Of a stretch of 62,196 bases of DNA, positions 42,742-51,521 are shown piece after piece (positions within the stretch are counted from its first letter, which is position 1; the number at the start of each line of letters is the position of its first letter). The notes beneath the pieces were generated by a model, which saw only the letters and a program-made list of their open reading frames with translations, was not told the DNA's origin and did not search any database. The stretch is from Candidatus Falkowbacteria bacterium S5_I03. Lineage in GTDB: Bacteria > Patescibacteriota > Patescibacteriia > Patescibacteriales > UBA12465. The position numbers and the translations under genes were made by a program. The stretch covers positions 1-62,196 of the forward strand of contig JAEHGX010000009.1 in the NCBI GenBank assembly GCA_019248265.1. The letters run 5' to 3'.

Positions 42742-45477
42742 CTACTTCCCGTGACACTTCTTATATTTCTTGCCGCTACCACAAGGACAAGGGTCATTGC
42801 GACCGACTTTTTCGCCGCTTTCATCTTTAGTTTTTTCATGAACCAAATCAGCAGTATTGCGAGCCTCTGCCTGTTTATGCATTTCTTTCTGAGCGCCACT
42901 AAATTCCAATTTGGCCGCTGGCTTATTGGCAAATAATTTTATAGCTTCGCTCTCGGCGGCGCGTTCGGCGGCAACCGCAAAAGCTTCACCGGCCTTGAAA
43001 ATTGAATAAGCGACATCGCGGTTAATCAAGCCGTTCAACTCTTGATACATCCGGTAGGCTTCTTTTTTGTATTCCACGAGCGGATCGCGTTGGCCATAGC
43101 CGCGCAGGCCGATGCCGCGGCGCAAGTAATCAACCGTTTCCAAGTGTTCAACCCAAAAATTATCAATTGTTCTGATTAAAATTCCTTTTTCTATTTCCTT
43201 AAAATCAATTCCTGCGGCTGCAAACTTTTCAGTCATCGAGGTGTAGCGACTATCAATTTCTTTTTCCAAATAGGCGATAATTTCTTCCCGAATATTGTCA
43301 GCGCGGCCGGTTTGAGCAGCTAAGGCTAATAATTTTTCCTTCACTTCTTCAGAGGCCGTCATTATTGTCTTAACCGTTTCATAAATTTCTTTAATGTTCC
43401 ACTCGGCGATATGTTCAGCGGCGGTATGAAAAACAACGACATTTTGAATCTCTTCTTTAATCATCGGAATAACTATCTCTGATAAAGTTTTAGGCGCGCC
43501 CTCCTCAGACTTAATAATTCCTTCGCTTAAATCAATAATCTCGCGACGACGACGATAGATTGCGGTTCGATGCTTGTTAATGACATCATCATATTCTACT
43601 AAATGTTTTCTGATATCAAAATTATTGCCTTCAACTTTTTTCTGGGCGCTTTCAATCGATTTGGAAATCATCTTATTTTCAATGGGCATGTCAGCCGGAA
43701 CATTCAAGGTCTTCATTAAATTCTTCATTCGATCGCCGCCAAAAATGCGCATTAAATCATCGTCGGTAGAAACATAAAACTGCGAAGAACCGGGGTCCCC
43801 CTGACGTCCGGCGCGTCCTCTTAACTGATTATCAATACGGCGTGATTCATGGCGCTCGGTACCAATGACATGTAATCCACCCGCGGCTTGAACCGCTTCT
43901 TGTTCAGCCTTCTCCGGCGGATTGCCGCCCAAAATAATATCAACTCCGCGCCCCGCCATATTGGTTGCTAAAGTAATGGCGCCGCGGCGTCCAGCCTGAG
44001 CGATAATTTCCGCTTCTCGTTGGTGGTTTTTAGCATTTAACATTTGCGGTCGCAGACCCTCGCGTTCCATCATCTCGGTCAAAACTTCATTTTTTTCAAT
44101 AGAAATAGTGCCGATTAATACCGGCTGGCCTTTTTCGCTCCGCTCTTTAACATTGCGGATGACAGCCTTGAACTTGTCTTCTTCGGTTCGGTAAATTAAA
44201 TCATTCAAGTCTTTTCTAACATTCGGACGATTAGTCGGGATAACAATGGTTTCTAAATTATAAATTTTATGGAATTCTTCCGCTTCTGTCGCCGCGGTTC
44301 CGGTCATACCCGAGAGCTTGTGATACATTCTGAATAAATTTTGGAAAGTAATGGTTGCCATGGTCTGGGATTCTTTCTGAACTTTAACCCCCTCTTTGGC
44401 TTCAATCGCTTGATGTAAGCCTTCGCTATAGCGGCGGCCAGGCATCATGCGGCCGGTAAATTCATCAACAATAATTATTTCACCGTCTTTAACAACATAG
44501 TCTTTGTCGCGCTTGAACAGAACGCGCGCTTTTAAAGCTTGTTCTAAATGGTGAACTTCCTTGACACCGCCTTCAACATAAATATTCCCCAAGCCTAAAA
44601 TCTTTTCTACTTTAGCGATACCGCCTTCAGTTAAAGTGGCGGCTTTCATTTTTTCATCAACATTATAATCATCATTTTCTTCTAGGCGTTCCACAATTTG
44701 CGCAAAGCGGGCATATTTTTCACCGGATTCTTCCGCCGGCGAAGAGATAATTAAAGGAGTGCGGGCTTCATCAATTAAAATGGAATCGATTTCATCGACG
44801 ATGGCATAGTGAAGCGGTCTTTGGACGGTTTGGGCAAGCGTATAAACCATGTTATCGCGCAAATAATCAAAGCCAAACTCGTTATTGGTTCCATAAGTGA
44901 TGTCACAATAATAGGCGTCACGGCGCGGTACGCGGCGAAAATGTTGCAATCGTTCATCAAACTGGCTTTCGTCAATATATTCAGGATCGTAAAGATAGGC
45001 GTTATCATGAACGATAACGCTAGTTGTTAATCCTAAAGCATGATAAACCGGAGCCATCCAACCAGCGCCGACGCGCGCCAAATAATCATTCACTGTAATT
45101 AAGTGAACGCCTTGTCCTTCCAGGGCATTTAAATACAAAGGTAAAGTCGCCACTAAAGTTTTACCTTCACCGGTACGCATTTCCGCAATCTGACCACGAT
45201 GAAGAACGATGCCGCCGATAAGCTGAACATCGTAATGTCTTTGACCTAAAATTCTGACTGAAGCTTCCCGAACCGCCGCAAAGGCTTCTGGTAAAAGATC
45301 ATCTAAACTTGCGCCTTTTTGAAGCCGCGCTTTAAAGTCGGCCGTTTTGGATTTTAAATCCTCCGGACTTAAATTTTTATATTCGGCCTCCAAGCCATTA
45401 ACCTTATCTATCAATGGTTTCAGACCATCAATTACCTTTTCGTTCGCATCTGGGAACAATTTGCTGAAAATACTCAT
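42742..45477 (-). CDS. secA: Preprotein translocase ATPase SecA
   Basis: The motor of the Sec export channel, 911 residues. It has the N-terminal MSIFSKLFPDANEK, DEAD-like Walker A MRTGEGKTLVA (about 100-110), Walker B VDEIDSILIDEARTPLIIS, the TGMTGTA segment, GRGVDI and QLRGRAGRQGDPG of the second helicase domain, and the C-terminal zinc/SecB-binding RNDPCPCGSGKKYKKCHG. I take ATG 45477; the seven upstream residues are not SecA-like. It is the first gene of a long same-strand run down to 32390 with very short gaps. The leader holds a hairpin. Confidence 0.98.
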   Translation of the reverse strand: MSIFSKLFPDANEKVIDGLKPLIDKVNGLEAEYKNLSPEDLKSKTADFKARLQKGASLDDLLPEAFAAVREASVRILGQRHYDVQLIGGIVLHRGQIAEMRTGEGKTLVATLPLYLNALEGQGVHLITVNDYLARVGAGWMAPVYHALGLTTSVIVHDNAYLYDPEYIDESQFDERLQHFRRVPRRDAYYCDITYGTNNEFGFDYLRDNMVYTLAQTVQRPLHYAIVDEIDSILIDEARTPLIISSPAEESGEKYARFAQIVERLEENDDYNVDEKMKAATLTEGGIAKVEKILGLGNIYVEGGVKEVHHLEQALKARVLFKRDKDYVVKDGEIIIVDEFTGRMMPGRRYSEGLHQAIEAKEGVKVQKESQTMATITFQNLFRMYHKLSGMTGTAATEAEEFHKIYNLETIVIPTNRPNVRKDLNDLIYRTEEDKFKAVIRNVKERSEKGQPVLIGTISIEKNEVLTEMMEREGLRPQMLNAKNHQREAEIIAQAGRRGAITLATNMAGRGVDIILGGNPPEKAEQEAVQAAGGLHVIGTERHESRRIDNQLRGRAGRQGDPGSSQFYVSTDDDLMRIFGGDRMKNLMKTLNVPADMPIENKMISKSIESAQKKVEGNNFDIRKHLVEYDDVINKHRTAIYRRRREIIDLSEGIIKSEEGAPKTLSEIVIPMIKEEIQNVVVFHTAAEHIAEWNIKEIYETVKTIMTASEEVKEKLLALAAQTGRADNIREEIIAYLEKEIDSRYTSMTEKFAAAGIDFKEIEKGILIRTIDNFWVEHLETVDYLRRGIGLRGYGQRDPLVEYKKEAYRMYQELNGLINRDVAYSIFKAGEAFAVAAERAAESEAIKLFANKPAAKLEFSGAQKEMHKQAEARNTADLVHEKTKDESGEKVGRNDPCPCGSGKKYKKCHGK

Positions 45478-45496
45478 AATTTTTCTATTAATAACC

Positions 45497-45518
45497 AAAA
45501 AATTGCCGTCTAAACGGC
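45497..45518 (-). promoter_or_regulatory. Terminator-like hairpin in the secA leader
   Basis: On the minus strand GCCGT (45514-45518) TTAG ACGGC (45505-45509) is followed by AATTTTTT, ending about 20 bases before the secA ATG. The nrd terminator lies further upstream and no gene lies between, so this hairpin is in the leader of secA itself. It may be an attenuator. The stem is only five base pairs. Confidence 0.4.
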
Positions 45519-45580
45519 TTTCTATTCAATTCCAGTATAATACGAATGTTTAATAAAATAAATATTGACAAAAAAGTATA

Positions 45581-45613
45581 AAAATTATAAAAGCCGCCCT
45601 TCTTATGGCGGCT
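45581..45613 (-). terminator. Terminator of the nrdA-nrdB operon
   Basis: On the minus strand AGCCGCC (45607-45613) pairs with GGCGGCT (45592-45598), followed by TTTATAATTTTT. It lies about 35 bases past the nrdB stop. Confidence 0.8.
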
Positions 45614-45646
45614 CTTAAATTATAAAATATTAGTTTTTATCGCTGA

Positions 45647-46627
45647 TTATTTATGCGCCCTATTATCTACCTCGTATTTAGTATTCTGAGCTTCAAAAAA
45701 GTTAACGAGCTCTAGAGTATCGGTTTCCGTCGCCATCCATTGCGCCGGATTAACGGTATTGAAATGTGGCTCAAAGCCTAATTCTTCCAAGCGCCGATCG
45801 GCGACATACTCCACATATTGATTAACGTAGTCAGCGTTGATGCCTAATATGCCGCGCGGGAATAAATCGCGATTATAAGCAGTTTCTAAATTAACGCCAT
45901 CAATGACAATATTTTTAATTTCTTCCGCAAATTCTGGAGTGGCAAGTTCTGGATTTTCTTCTAGAATCGTCAGAATTAAATTGATACCAAATTTAAGATG
46001 CAAACTTTCATCGCGCACCACCCAATCAATCATGGAACCAAAATTCTTAAGCTTCTGCTTTTGGCGGAAGGAAAGTGCGACCATAAAGCCGGAATAAAAC
46101 CAAGTACCCTCCATCACAATGTTATAGGCGACTAAATTACGGACAAATTCCCGTTTCCCTTCCAAACTCTCAATGTCCAAAGTGGTATCGCTCATGCGGT
46201 TTAAAAACTTAGCGATAAAATCTTCCTTAGCTTTAATAGAAGGGATTTCTAAATGCTGAGCAAAAATCTTTTCTTTATCCAGAGGAAAGGTTTCCAAGAC
46301 ATATTCAAAAGCTACGCAATGATTAGCTTCCTCCCACATCTGCTTCGCCAAATATAAATGAGCTTCCGGTGCTTTGAGATACGGGTAGACGCCGAGTGCC
46401 AACGTTCGATTAACAATCAACTCGCCGGGGTTAAAAAAGCTCATCAAAAAACTAACGGCTTGTTTTTCATCCTCATCCATCTTGCGCCAATCATCCAAAT
46501 CTTCTCCGAGCGCGATTTCGTGCGGGAACCAAGTATTGGCGACCGCCTGGTTATATAAATCATAGGCCCACTGATATTTTATGGGGCGCAGATTCATGTC
46601 TTCATTTAAGGGTTTTCCTAATATCAT
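45647..46627 (-). CDS. nrdB: Class I ribonucleotide reductase small subunit, class Ic-like
   Basis: The 326-residue R2 subunit generates the oxidant for NrdA. Metal ligands are Glu69, Glu100, His103, Glu173, Glu207 and His210. Spacing matches E. coli NrdB exactly: 69 to 100 equals 84 to 115, and 173 to 207 equals 204 to 238. The tyrosyl-radical position, four residues after the first His, is Phe107. The first ligand is Glu, not Asp. Glu plus Phe at these positions is the pattern of Chlamydia trachomatis R2 (Glu89, Phe127), which uses a Mn/Fe cofactor without a tyrosyl radical. It is 17 bases after nrdA in the same operon. Confidence 0.95.
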   Translation of the reverse strand: MILGKPLNEDMNLRPIKYQWAYDLYNQAVANTWFPHEIALGEDLDDWRKMDEDEKQAVSFLMSFFNPGELIVNRTLALGVYPYLKAPEAHLYLAKQMWEEANHCVAFEYVLETFPLDKEKIFAQHLEIPSIKAKEDFIAKFLNRMSDTTLDIESLEGKREFVRNLVAYNIVMEGTWFYSGFMVALSFRQKQKLKNFGSMIDWVVRDESLHLKFGINLILTILEENPELATPEFAEEIKNIVIDGVNLETAYNRDLFPRGILGINADYVNQYVEYVADRRLEELGFEPHFNTVNPAQWMATETDTLELVNFFEAQNTKYEVDNRAHK

Positions 46628-46644
46628 ATAATTTTATATTTAAT

Positions 46645-49176
46645 TTATTGACAACTATCACACTGCGCCCGTTCTTGAGGATCAGTTGGGCAGGCTTTAA
46701 ATTGAACCGGCTCTTCAACTTTCATCTCAACCGGCACGGCGGCTTTTTCTAATTCCGCACTGGTGGCCACGACTGTAGCGCCAAAACCGGTTTTCTTAGC
46801 AACTGCTCCAAAGCCCGTTTTACCGATAGCGGTCGATTTGTTAACAGCGATTGTTGACTGCTCGGCGCTGTGGCGCGGTTTCATGTGAAGATAATAAGTG
46901 GTCTTTAGCCCTTTCTCCCAAGCCTTAATATAAACATTCATTACTTCATCAATCTCTCTAGTTGCTAAATACATATTGCGGCTAATCGCTTGGTCAACCC
47001 ATTTCTGAGCGCGCGAGGCAACCTCTACGAAAGCTTGCGGGTCGACAGAGAAAGAATCTTTATAAATGTGTTTAATATTTTCCGGAATATAATCCAAACC
47101 GCTGATGTCTCCATAAGAAGCAAGAATATCTTCGCGTGCCTTCTCCCAGAGACCCAACTTTTTTAATTTATTAACCAAATTAACATTCAATTCTAAATGC
47201 TTGCCGCCAAGGGTATTGCGGCTGAAAATCTGAGCGAAGCGCGGATCAATCCCGGTAGAAGTCCCGGCGACCAATCCAATATTGGCAGTCGGGGCAATCG
47301 CCATCAAGGTTGAATTACGCATTCCTTGCTTAACCTTGAGACGCAGCTTATCCCAATCGAGTCTAAAGGAAACATTGATTTCGGATTTTTCGCCGATATC
47401 GCGTCCGTTTTCCAAAACCTTAACCGTATCTAACGGCACAAAGCCTTTGGACCAGCGGGAGCCATAAAAATTACTATAGGCGCCACGCTCTTGTGCTAAA
47501 TCAGCGCTGGCATCAATCGCCTGATAACTAATGAATTCCATCACGGCGTCGCTAAGCTCATAAGCCTCGGCTGAGTCATAAGCAATATCAAATTTTTCAA
47601 ACATATCCGCGAGCCCCATGACACCTAAACCAACCGCTCGATTATGACTGTCAAAATTACGCGCTTCAATAATTGGCGGCTCATTAATGTCAACCAAATT
47701 ATCTAATTGGCGAACGGCTAAGCGGACACTTTTTTCAAGCTCCGACCAATCAATACTAAACTTCCCATTATCTTCTTTTAAGTGGCGCACCAAATTTATA
47801 GACGCCAAGTTGCAAACGGCAACATTATCTTTATTAGTCGGCAAAGTTATTTCCGTGCATAAATTAGAGCCGTAAATTGTCCCGGTATTATTATTGAGAG
47901 CGCGGACGTTAATTGTATCTTTAAAAGTTATCCAGGGATGAGCCGAGGCTTGCAGAGAAACTATCATCTGGCGGAATTGATCTAAAGCCTTAACTTTTTT
48001 AAAGACGCGCATTTCGCCTTGTTCGGCTAAATGACAATATTTTTGATAACGCACGCTAAAATCTTCACCGTACAAATCAATTAAATCTGGAGTTTCTTGG
48101 GGATCGAACAAATACCAATAATCATCATTCTTAACCCGCATCATAAATTCATCCGATAAATAAACAGCGGTATTGGCGGTTCGGGTGCGACGGTAATCAT
48201 CACCGGCGTTTTGTTTTAAATCTAAATATTCCTGAAAATCAAAATGCCAATTCTCCATATAGAAACAGAGGGCCCCCATTTTCTTGCCGGCGCGGGAAAT
48301 CGCGCGGATAGCAGAATCAATAATATGTAAAAAAGGAACGGGGCCGGAAGAAAAAGTATTGTTAGTAGAAATAGGCGAGCCGCTAGCCCGTAATTTAGTA
48401 ACCGCTAAGCCGATGCCTCCGGTCGCTTTAGATAATTTCAAAACATCAGAAACAGTTTTACCGATATGATCAACATTGTCTTCCATCTCCATAATAAAAC
48501 AGTTGCTCAGGCGCGGCGAACGAGCGCCGGCGTTAACATTGGTCGAGCCTCCTGAAATATAATAAAGTTTGGACATGCGGTCATAAAAATCCGCCGCCAC
48601 TTTATCCGGCTCCTCCTCATTCCAAGACAAACCCATTGCCACCCGCAACCAAAAATATTGCGGTACCTCAGTCAATTTTTGTTTTTCATCACGCATCATA
48701 TAACGACGCGACAAAGTTTCAATACCGGCGTAAGTAAATAATTCATCGCGAGACGGGTCTAAAAGAACTATCAGTTTATCAAGATCAAACCGCTGTAATT
48801 TTGAGGATAACCAGCCCTTATCAATACCAGCGCGTAATTCTTTCTTCAAGCCAGCGCGATAAATCTCCGAAAAATTGTCATCATTAGAATCAACCCCTAA
48901 AACTTCCCAATAAATACCTTTTAAAAATAAAGAGGCTGCTAATTTATCATAATTCGGGTCATCTTTAATATGCTGCGCCGCGGATTGGGTCAAGGCTTTA
49001 TCAACCTCGCGCTCCGGCATGTTTTCATAAAGCGTTTGCCAGGCTTCCGCCGCGACCGCCTTTATTTTTTCCGCGCCTAATCCTGATTTTTGGCCGGCGG
49101 CGACCAATTTATTTTCTAAATCCGGTAAAGATAATTCTCGGGTTTCGCCTCCATATGAGACAATCTTCTTAAGCAT
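46645..49176 (-). CDS. nrdA: Class I ribonucleoside-diphosphate reductase large subunit
   Basis: NrdA reduces all four ribonucleoside diphosphates. The protein is 843 residues from ATG 49176; the longer open frame upstream crosses the promoter. An N-terminal ATP-cone (1-90) suggests dATP feedback. Active-site residues are in place: Cys in RLSNCFIME, N-x-C-x-E in SNLCTEITLP, second redox Cys in VAVCNLASIN, and the radical-transfer pair in TTYYLH. The C-terminus ends in QCDSCQ, a CxxC pair that passes electrons from thioredoxin or glutaredoxin. nrdB follows 17 bases later. Confidence 0.97.
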   Translation of the reverse strand: MLKKIVSYGGETRELSLPDLENKLVAAGQKSGLGAEKIKAVAAEAWQTLYENMPEREVDKALTQSAAQHIKDDPNYDKLAASLFLKGIYWEVLGVDSNDDNFSEIYRAGLKKELRAGIDKGWLSSKLQRFDLDKLIVLLDPSRDELFTYAGIETLSRRYMMRDEKQKLTEVPQYFWLRVAMGLSWNEEEPDKVAADFYDRMSKLYYISGGSTNVNAGARSPRLSNCFIMEMEDNVDHIGKTVSDVLKLSKATGGIGLAVTKLRASGSPISTNNTFSSGPVPFLHIIDSAIRAISRAGKKMGALCFYMENWHFDFQEYLDLKQNAGDDYRRTRTANTAVYLSDEFMMRVKNDDYWYLFDPQETPDLIDLYGEDFSVRYQKYCHLAEQGEMRVFKKVKALDQFRQMIVSLQASAHPWITFKDTINVRALNNNTGTIYGSNLCTEITLPTNKDNVAVCNLASINLVRHLKEDNGKFSIDWSELEKSVRLAVRQLDNLVDINEPPIIEARNFDSHNRAVGLGVMGLADMFEKFDIAYDSAEAYELSDAVMEFISYQAIDASADLAQERGAYSNFYGSRWSKGFVPLDTVKVLENGRDIGEKSEINVSFRLDWDKLRLKVKQGMRNSTLMAIAPTANIGLVAGTSTGIDPRFAQIFSRNTLGGKHLELNVNLVNKLKKLGLWEKAREDILASYGDISGLDYIPENIKHIYKDSFSVDPQAFVEVASRAQKWVDQAISRNMYLATREIDEVMNVYIKAWEKGLKTTYYLHMKPRHSAEQSTIAVNKSTAIGKTGFGAVAKKTGFGATVVATSAELEKAAVPVEMKVEEPVQFKACPTDPQERAQCDSCQ

Positions 49177-49245
49177 ACTTGTATAAGAGTAAAAATTTAT
49201 TAATTTCCCGATTCTTGCGCTTATGTTGTGGTCGGGATATAAGTT

Positions 49246-49274
49246 ATTATACCATATATAGTATTTGCCAACAA
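49246..49274 (-). promoter_or_regulatory. nrdAB promoter with an embedded NrdR-box-like palindrome
   Basis: On the minus strand TTGTTG (49269-49274) and TATAAT (49246-49251) are 17 bases apart. Between and partly over the -10 box lies ATACTATATATGGTAT (49249-49264), an almost perfect inverted repeat that matches the NrdR consensus ACACWATATATWGTGT at 13 of 16 positions. NrdR represses ribonucleotide reductase genes. The usual second box about three helical turns away was not seen. nrdR itself is not in the window. Confidence 0.7.
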
Positions 49275-49290
49275 TAGCGAAAACCCCAAT

Positions 49291-49325
49291 AAAAAAGCCC
49301 AAAAATTCAATTTTGGACTTTTTTT
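49291..49325 (-). terminator. Terminator after hpf
   Basis: An AT-rich hairpin of about 13 pairs with one mismatch (49291-49304 with 49311-49324, loop ATTCAA) ends in a T run on either strand. On the minus strand it lies about 60 bases past the hpf stop and separates that gene from the nrdA promoter. Confidence 0.75.
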
Positions 49326-49382
49326 ATCACTAACTAATAGTAAAATTATTCTAGTTATCCACAGCTCATCCTCAGAAAAAAT

Positions 49383-49709
49383 CTATTTTCCTCGTTTCTT
49401 ATCAATCAATTTTTCCTTATATTTTTTAACAACCAGTTCCAAGTGATCTTTAACCTTATCAATCGCCTTATACAGATCACTTTCGGTCTTCTCTACCCTT
49501 AAAATTTCACTAGGTACTTCTAAATTAACCTCAGCGCGAAAAATATCACCCTTATGCTGGCCGCCAACTGTCTTAGCAACTTCAAAATCACAATTAATGA
49601 CTTTCACTTTAGTGCCTAAATATTTCTCCACCGCGTCCATCTTGTTTTCAATATACTGCTTAATAGCGTCGGTCATTTCTAAGCGCGTAGCTTTAATTTT
49701 AATTTTCAT
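49383..49709 (-). CDS. hpf: Ribosome hibernation promoting factor, short form
   Basis: A 108-residue HPF/YfiA (RaiA) protein that binds the 30S A and P sites in resting cells. The N-terminal beta strand KIKIKATRLEMTDAIKQYIE, the EKYLGTKVKVINCDFEV segment and the Lys-rich helix LYKAIDKVKDHLELVVKKYKE are typical. It lacks the C-terminal dimerisation domain of long HPF, so it should not form 100S dimers by that route. It is in a single unit before a terminator. Confidence 0.94.
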   Translation of the reverse strand: MKIKIKATRLEMTDAIKQYIENKMDAVEKYLGTKVKVINCDFEVAKTVGGQHKGDIFRAEVNLEVPSEILRVEKTESDLYKAIDKVKDHLELVVKKYKEKLIDKKRGK

Positions 49710-49770
49710 ATATTTAGTGAGTTAATTATTACATTTGTTTATACGCCTCTGGTTAGCAACTTCTTCACTT

Positions 49771-50940
49771 TTAAAACAGTTTAACAATGTCTTTATAGGT
49801 GATAAAAATAATCAGAACAATCAGTAACATGAAGCCGATATTATGGATAACAGCTTCCACGTCCCGGCGGACCGGCTTGCCCTTAATTCTTTCAATCAAC
49901 AAGAAGAAAATACGACCGCCGTCTAAAGCCGGGAAAGGCAAGATATTAATTACAGCCAAATTAAGAGATAATAAAGCCGTTAACTGCAGAAGATAAATCA
50001 AGCCTAGACGCGCAGCTTGACCGGTAATATTGGCAATTCCGACCGGACCCGCAAAATCAGCCGCCACCGACTGGCCGTGGAATAAACTGCCAATTAAATT
50101 ACCAAAGGCCACAAAAATTTCTTTCAAGGTCCAGATAGTAGTTTTTGCTCCCTCCCAAATGGCGTTAAAAAATGGATAGCGGACAGTCCCGGCGGCCATA
50201 ATACTGACACCAATAGCCGCTCGACCTTCAGCGCCACTCAAATTGGCAGCCGGAGTAACCTTTAATATCTTATCTTCACCATTATTACTGACAATAATTT
50301 CTGTTTCTTGTCCGCCGCGAATGCCAATAATTTTTTGAACATCGATTTCAGTGGCGACCGCTTCCCCATTTATTCGAGAGATTAAATCTCCGGCCTTAAG
50401 ACCGGCATTTTCCGCCGGTGAGCCAGGCAAAACATCAATCACTGCTACCCGCTGTTCAGAAATTATCGCTCTGGATCCTAATTCAGCGGTCGCTTGCGGC
50501 AAGCCCATCATATAACCGATAGAAAAAATTACCCAAGCCAAAAGAATATTCATAATCACACCGGCCGCTAAAATGATTACCCGCTTCCAAATCTTTTTGG
50601 CGGCAAAGCTATCGGGGTCATTTTCGCCATCTCCATTTTCGCCCTTAATTTTAACGAAGCCACCGATTGGCAACCAATTAAGCGAATAAATAGTTGAACC
50701 AAGCGCCGGAATTTTCTTGGCATCCGTACTTTGTTCTAAACTTTCATAAGTTTTACTGCCGACCACGCGCTGCCATTTACCGTTTTTATTCTTATAAAAA
50801 CCGATGGCGCGCGGCGGGAATCCAAAACCGAATTCATCCGCCCTGACTCCCAGGCGTCGAGCGGTCATAAAATGACCAAGCTCGTGCACAAAAATCAAGA
50901 CCGACAAAACTAAAATAAATATAATAATTGTTAAAAACAT
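49771..50940 (-). CDS. rseP: RseP-like site-2 membrane zinc protease
   Basis: An M50 intramembrane protease of 389 residues. The zinc-binding HELGH is in the first helix (about 19-23), GGFVKIKGE is the family's membrane-associated loop, a single PDZ domain spans about 155-235 (VLPGSPAENAGLKAGDLI), and the third ligand is in INILPFPALDGGR (about 330-342). RseP cleaves anti-sigma factors and leftover signal peptides. Nineteen bases separate it from frr; this frr-rseP order is common in bacteria. Confidence 0.95.
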   Translation of the reverse strand: MFLTIIIFILVLSVLIFVHELGHFMTARRLGVRADEFGFGFPPRAIGFYKNKNGKWQRVVGSKTYESLEQSTDAKKIPALGSTIYSLNWLPIGGFVKIKGENGDGENDPDSFAAKKIWKRVIILAAGVIMNILLAWVIFSIGYMMGLPQATAELGSRAIISEQRVAVIDVLPGSPAENAGLKAGDLISRINGEAVATEIDVQKIIGIRGGQETEIIVSNNGEDKILKVTPAANLSGAEGRAAIGVSIMAAGTVRYPFFNAIWEGAKTTIWTLKEIFVAFGNLIGSLFHGQSVAADFAGPVGIANITGQAARLGLIYLLQLTALLSLNLAVINILPFPALDGGRIFFLLIERIKGKPVRRDVEAVIHNIGFMLLIVLIIFITYKDIVKLF

Positions 50941-50959
50941 TTGTAGTGTTGGTTAATTC

Positions 50960-51514
50960 TTAAATTTCCATGATATCCTTTTCCTTGCGGTCACGGACAT
51001 CCTTCAATTCTTCGTTCTTACGCGCCGAAAATTCATCCAATTCTTTAATGAAACGGAATTTATCGTCCTCGCTCATTTCTTTGTCATCATAAACCTTCTC
51101 AATCGTGCTCTTAATCGCCTCTCGGACTTGGCGTAAAATGATTCTGGTTTTTTCCATTTTTTCATTAAGTTTTTTCACCAAATCTTTACGATTTTCTTCG
51201 GTTAAAGCCGGAACGGTTAAGCGAATTTTATCGCCCTCATTAACTACTCCCAGACCTAAGCCGGCATCAACAATCGCCTTCTCAATGTTTTTCAAAATCC
51301 CCTTATCCCAAGCGGCGATTAAAATATTGCGCGCATCAGAAACGGCAATGTTCGCCACGGTATTAAGCGGATTCATAACCCCATAAGCTTCAACCTGGAT
51401 GCCATCTAAAACCGCCGGATTAGCGCGGCCTGTTCGAAGAGTCGCAATTTCTTTTTTGAAGAAATCAATTGCGTTGGAAAAATCTCCTTGTTTGTCTGCT
51501 AAATATTGATTCAT
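50960..51514 (-). CDS. frr: Ribosome recycling factor
   Basis: A 184-residue RRF that splits post-termination ribosomes together with EF-G. It has the helical bundle with LRTGRANPAVLDGIQVEAYG (about 27-46), the hinge and beta domain (SVADARNILIAAWDKGILKNIEKAI-like, here SDARNILIAAWDKG) and the C-terminal helix MSEDDKFRFIKELDEF. Length is standard. It starts seven bases after the lipoprotein gene. Confidence 0.97.
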   Translation of the reverse strand: MNQYLADKQGDFSNAIDFFKKEIATLRTGRANPAVLDGIQVEAYGVMNPLNTVANIAVSDARNILIAAWDKGILKNIEKAIVDAGLGLGVVNEGDKIRLTVPALTEENRKDLVKKLNEKMEKTRIILRQVREAIKSTIEKVYDDKEMSEDDKFRFIKELDEFSARKNEELKDVRDRKEKDIMEI

Positions 51515-51521
51515 ATATTTT

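Noticed and set aside
42732-42932. N-terminal extension of the Nudix protein
   Set aside because: The extra 67 residues lie over the 3' end of secA in another frame and have no Nudix character.
49177-49302. Upstream extension of NrdA
   Set aside because: It would cross the promoter and NrdR-like box; the ATP-cone starts at MLKKIV.
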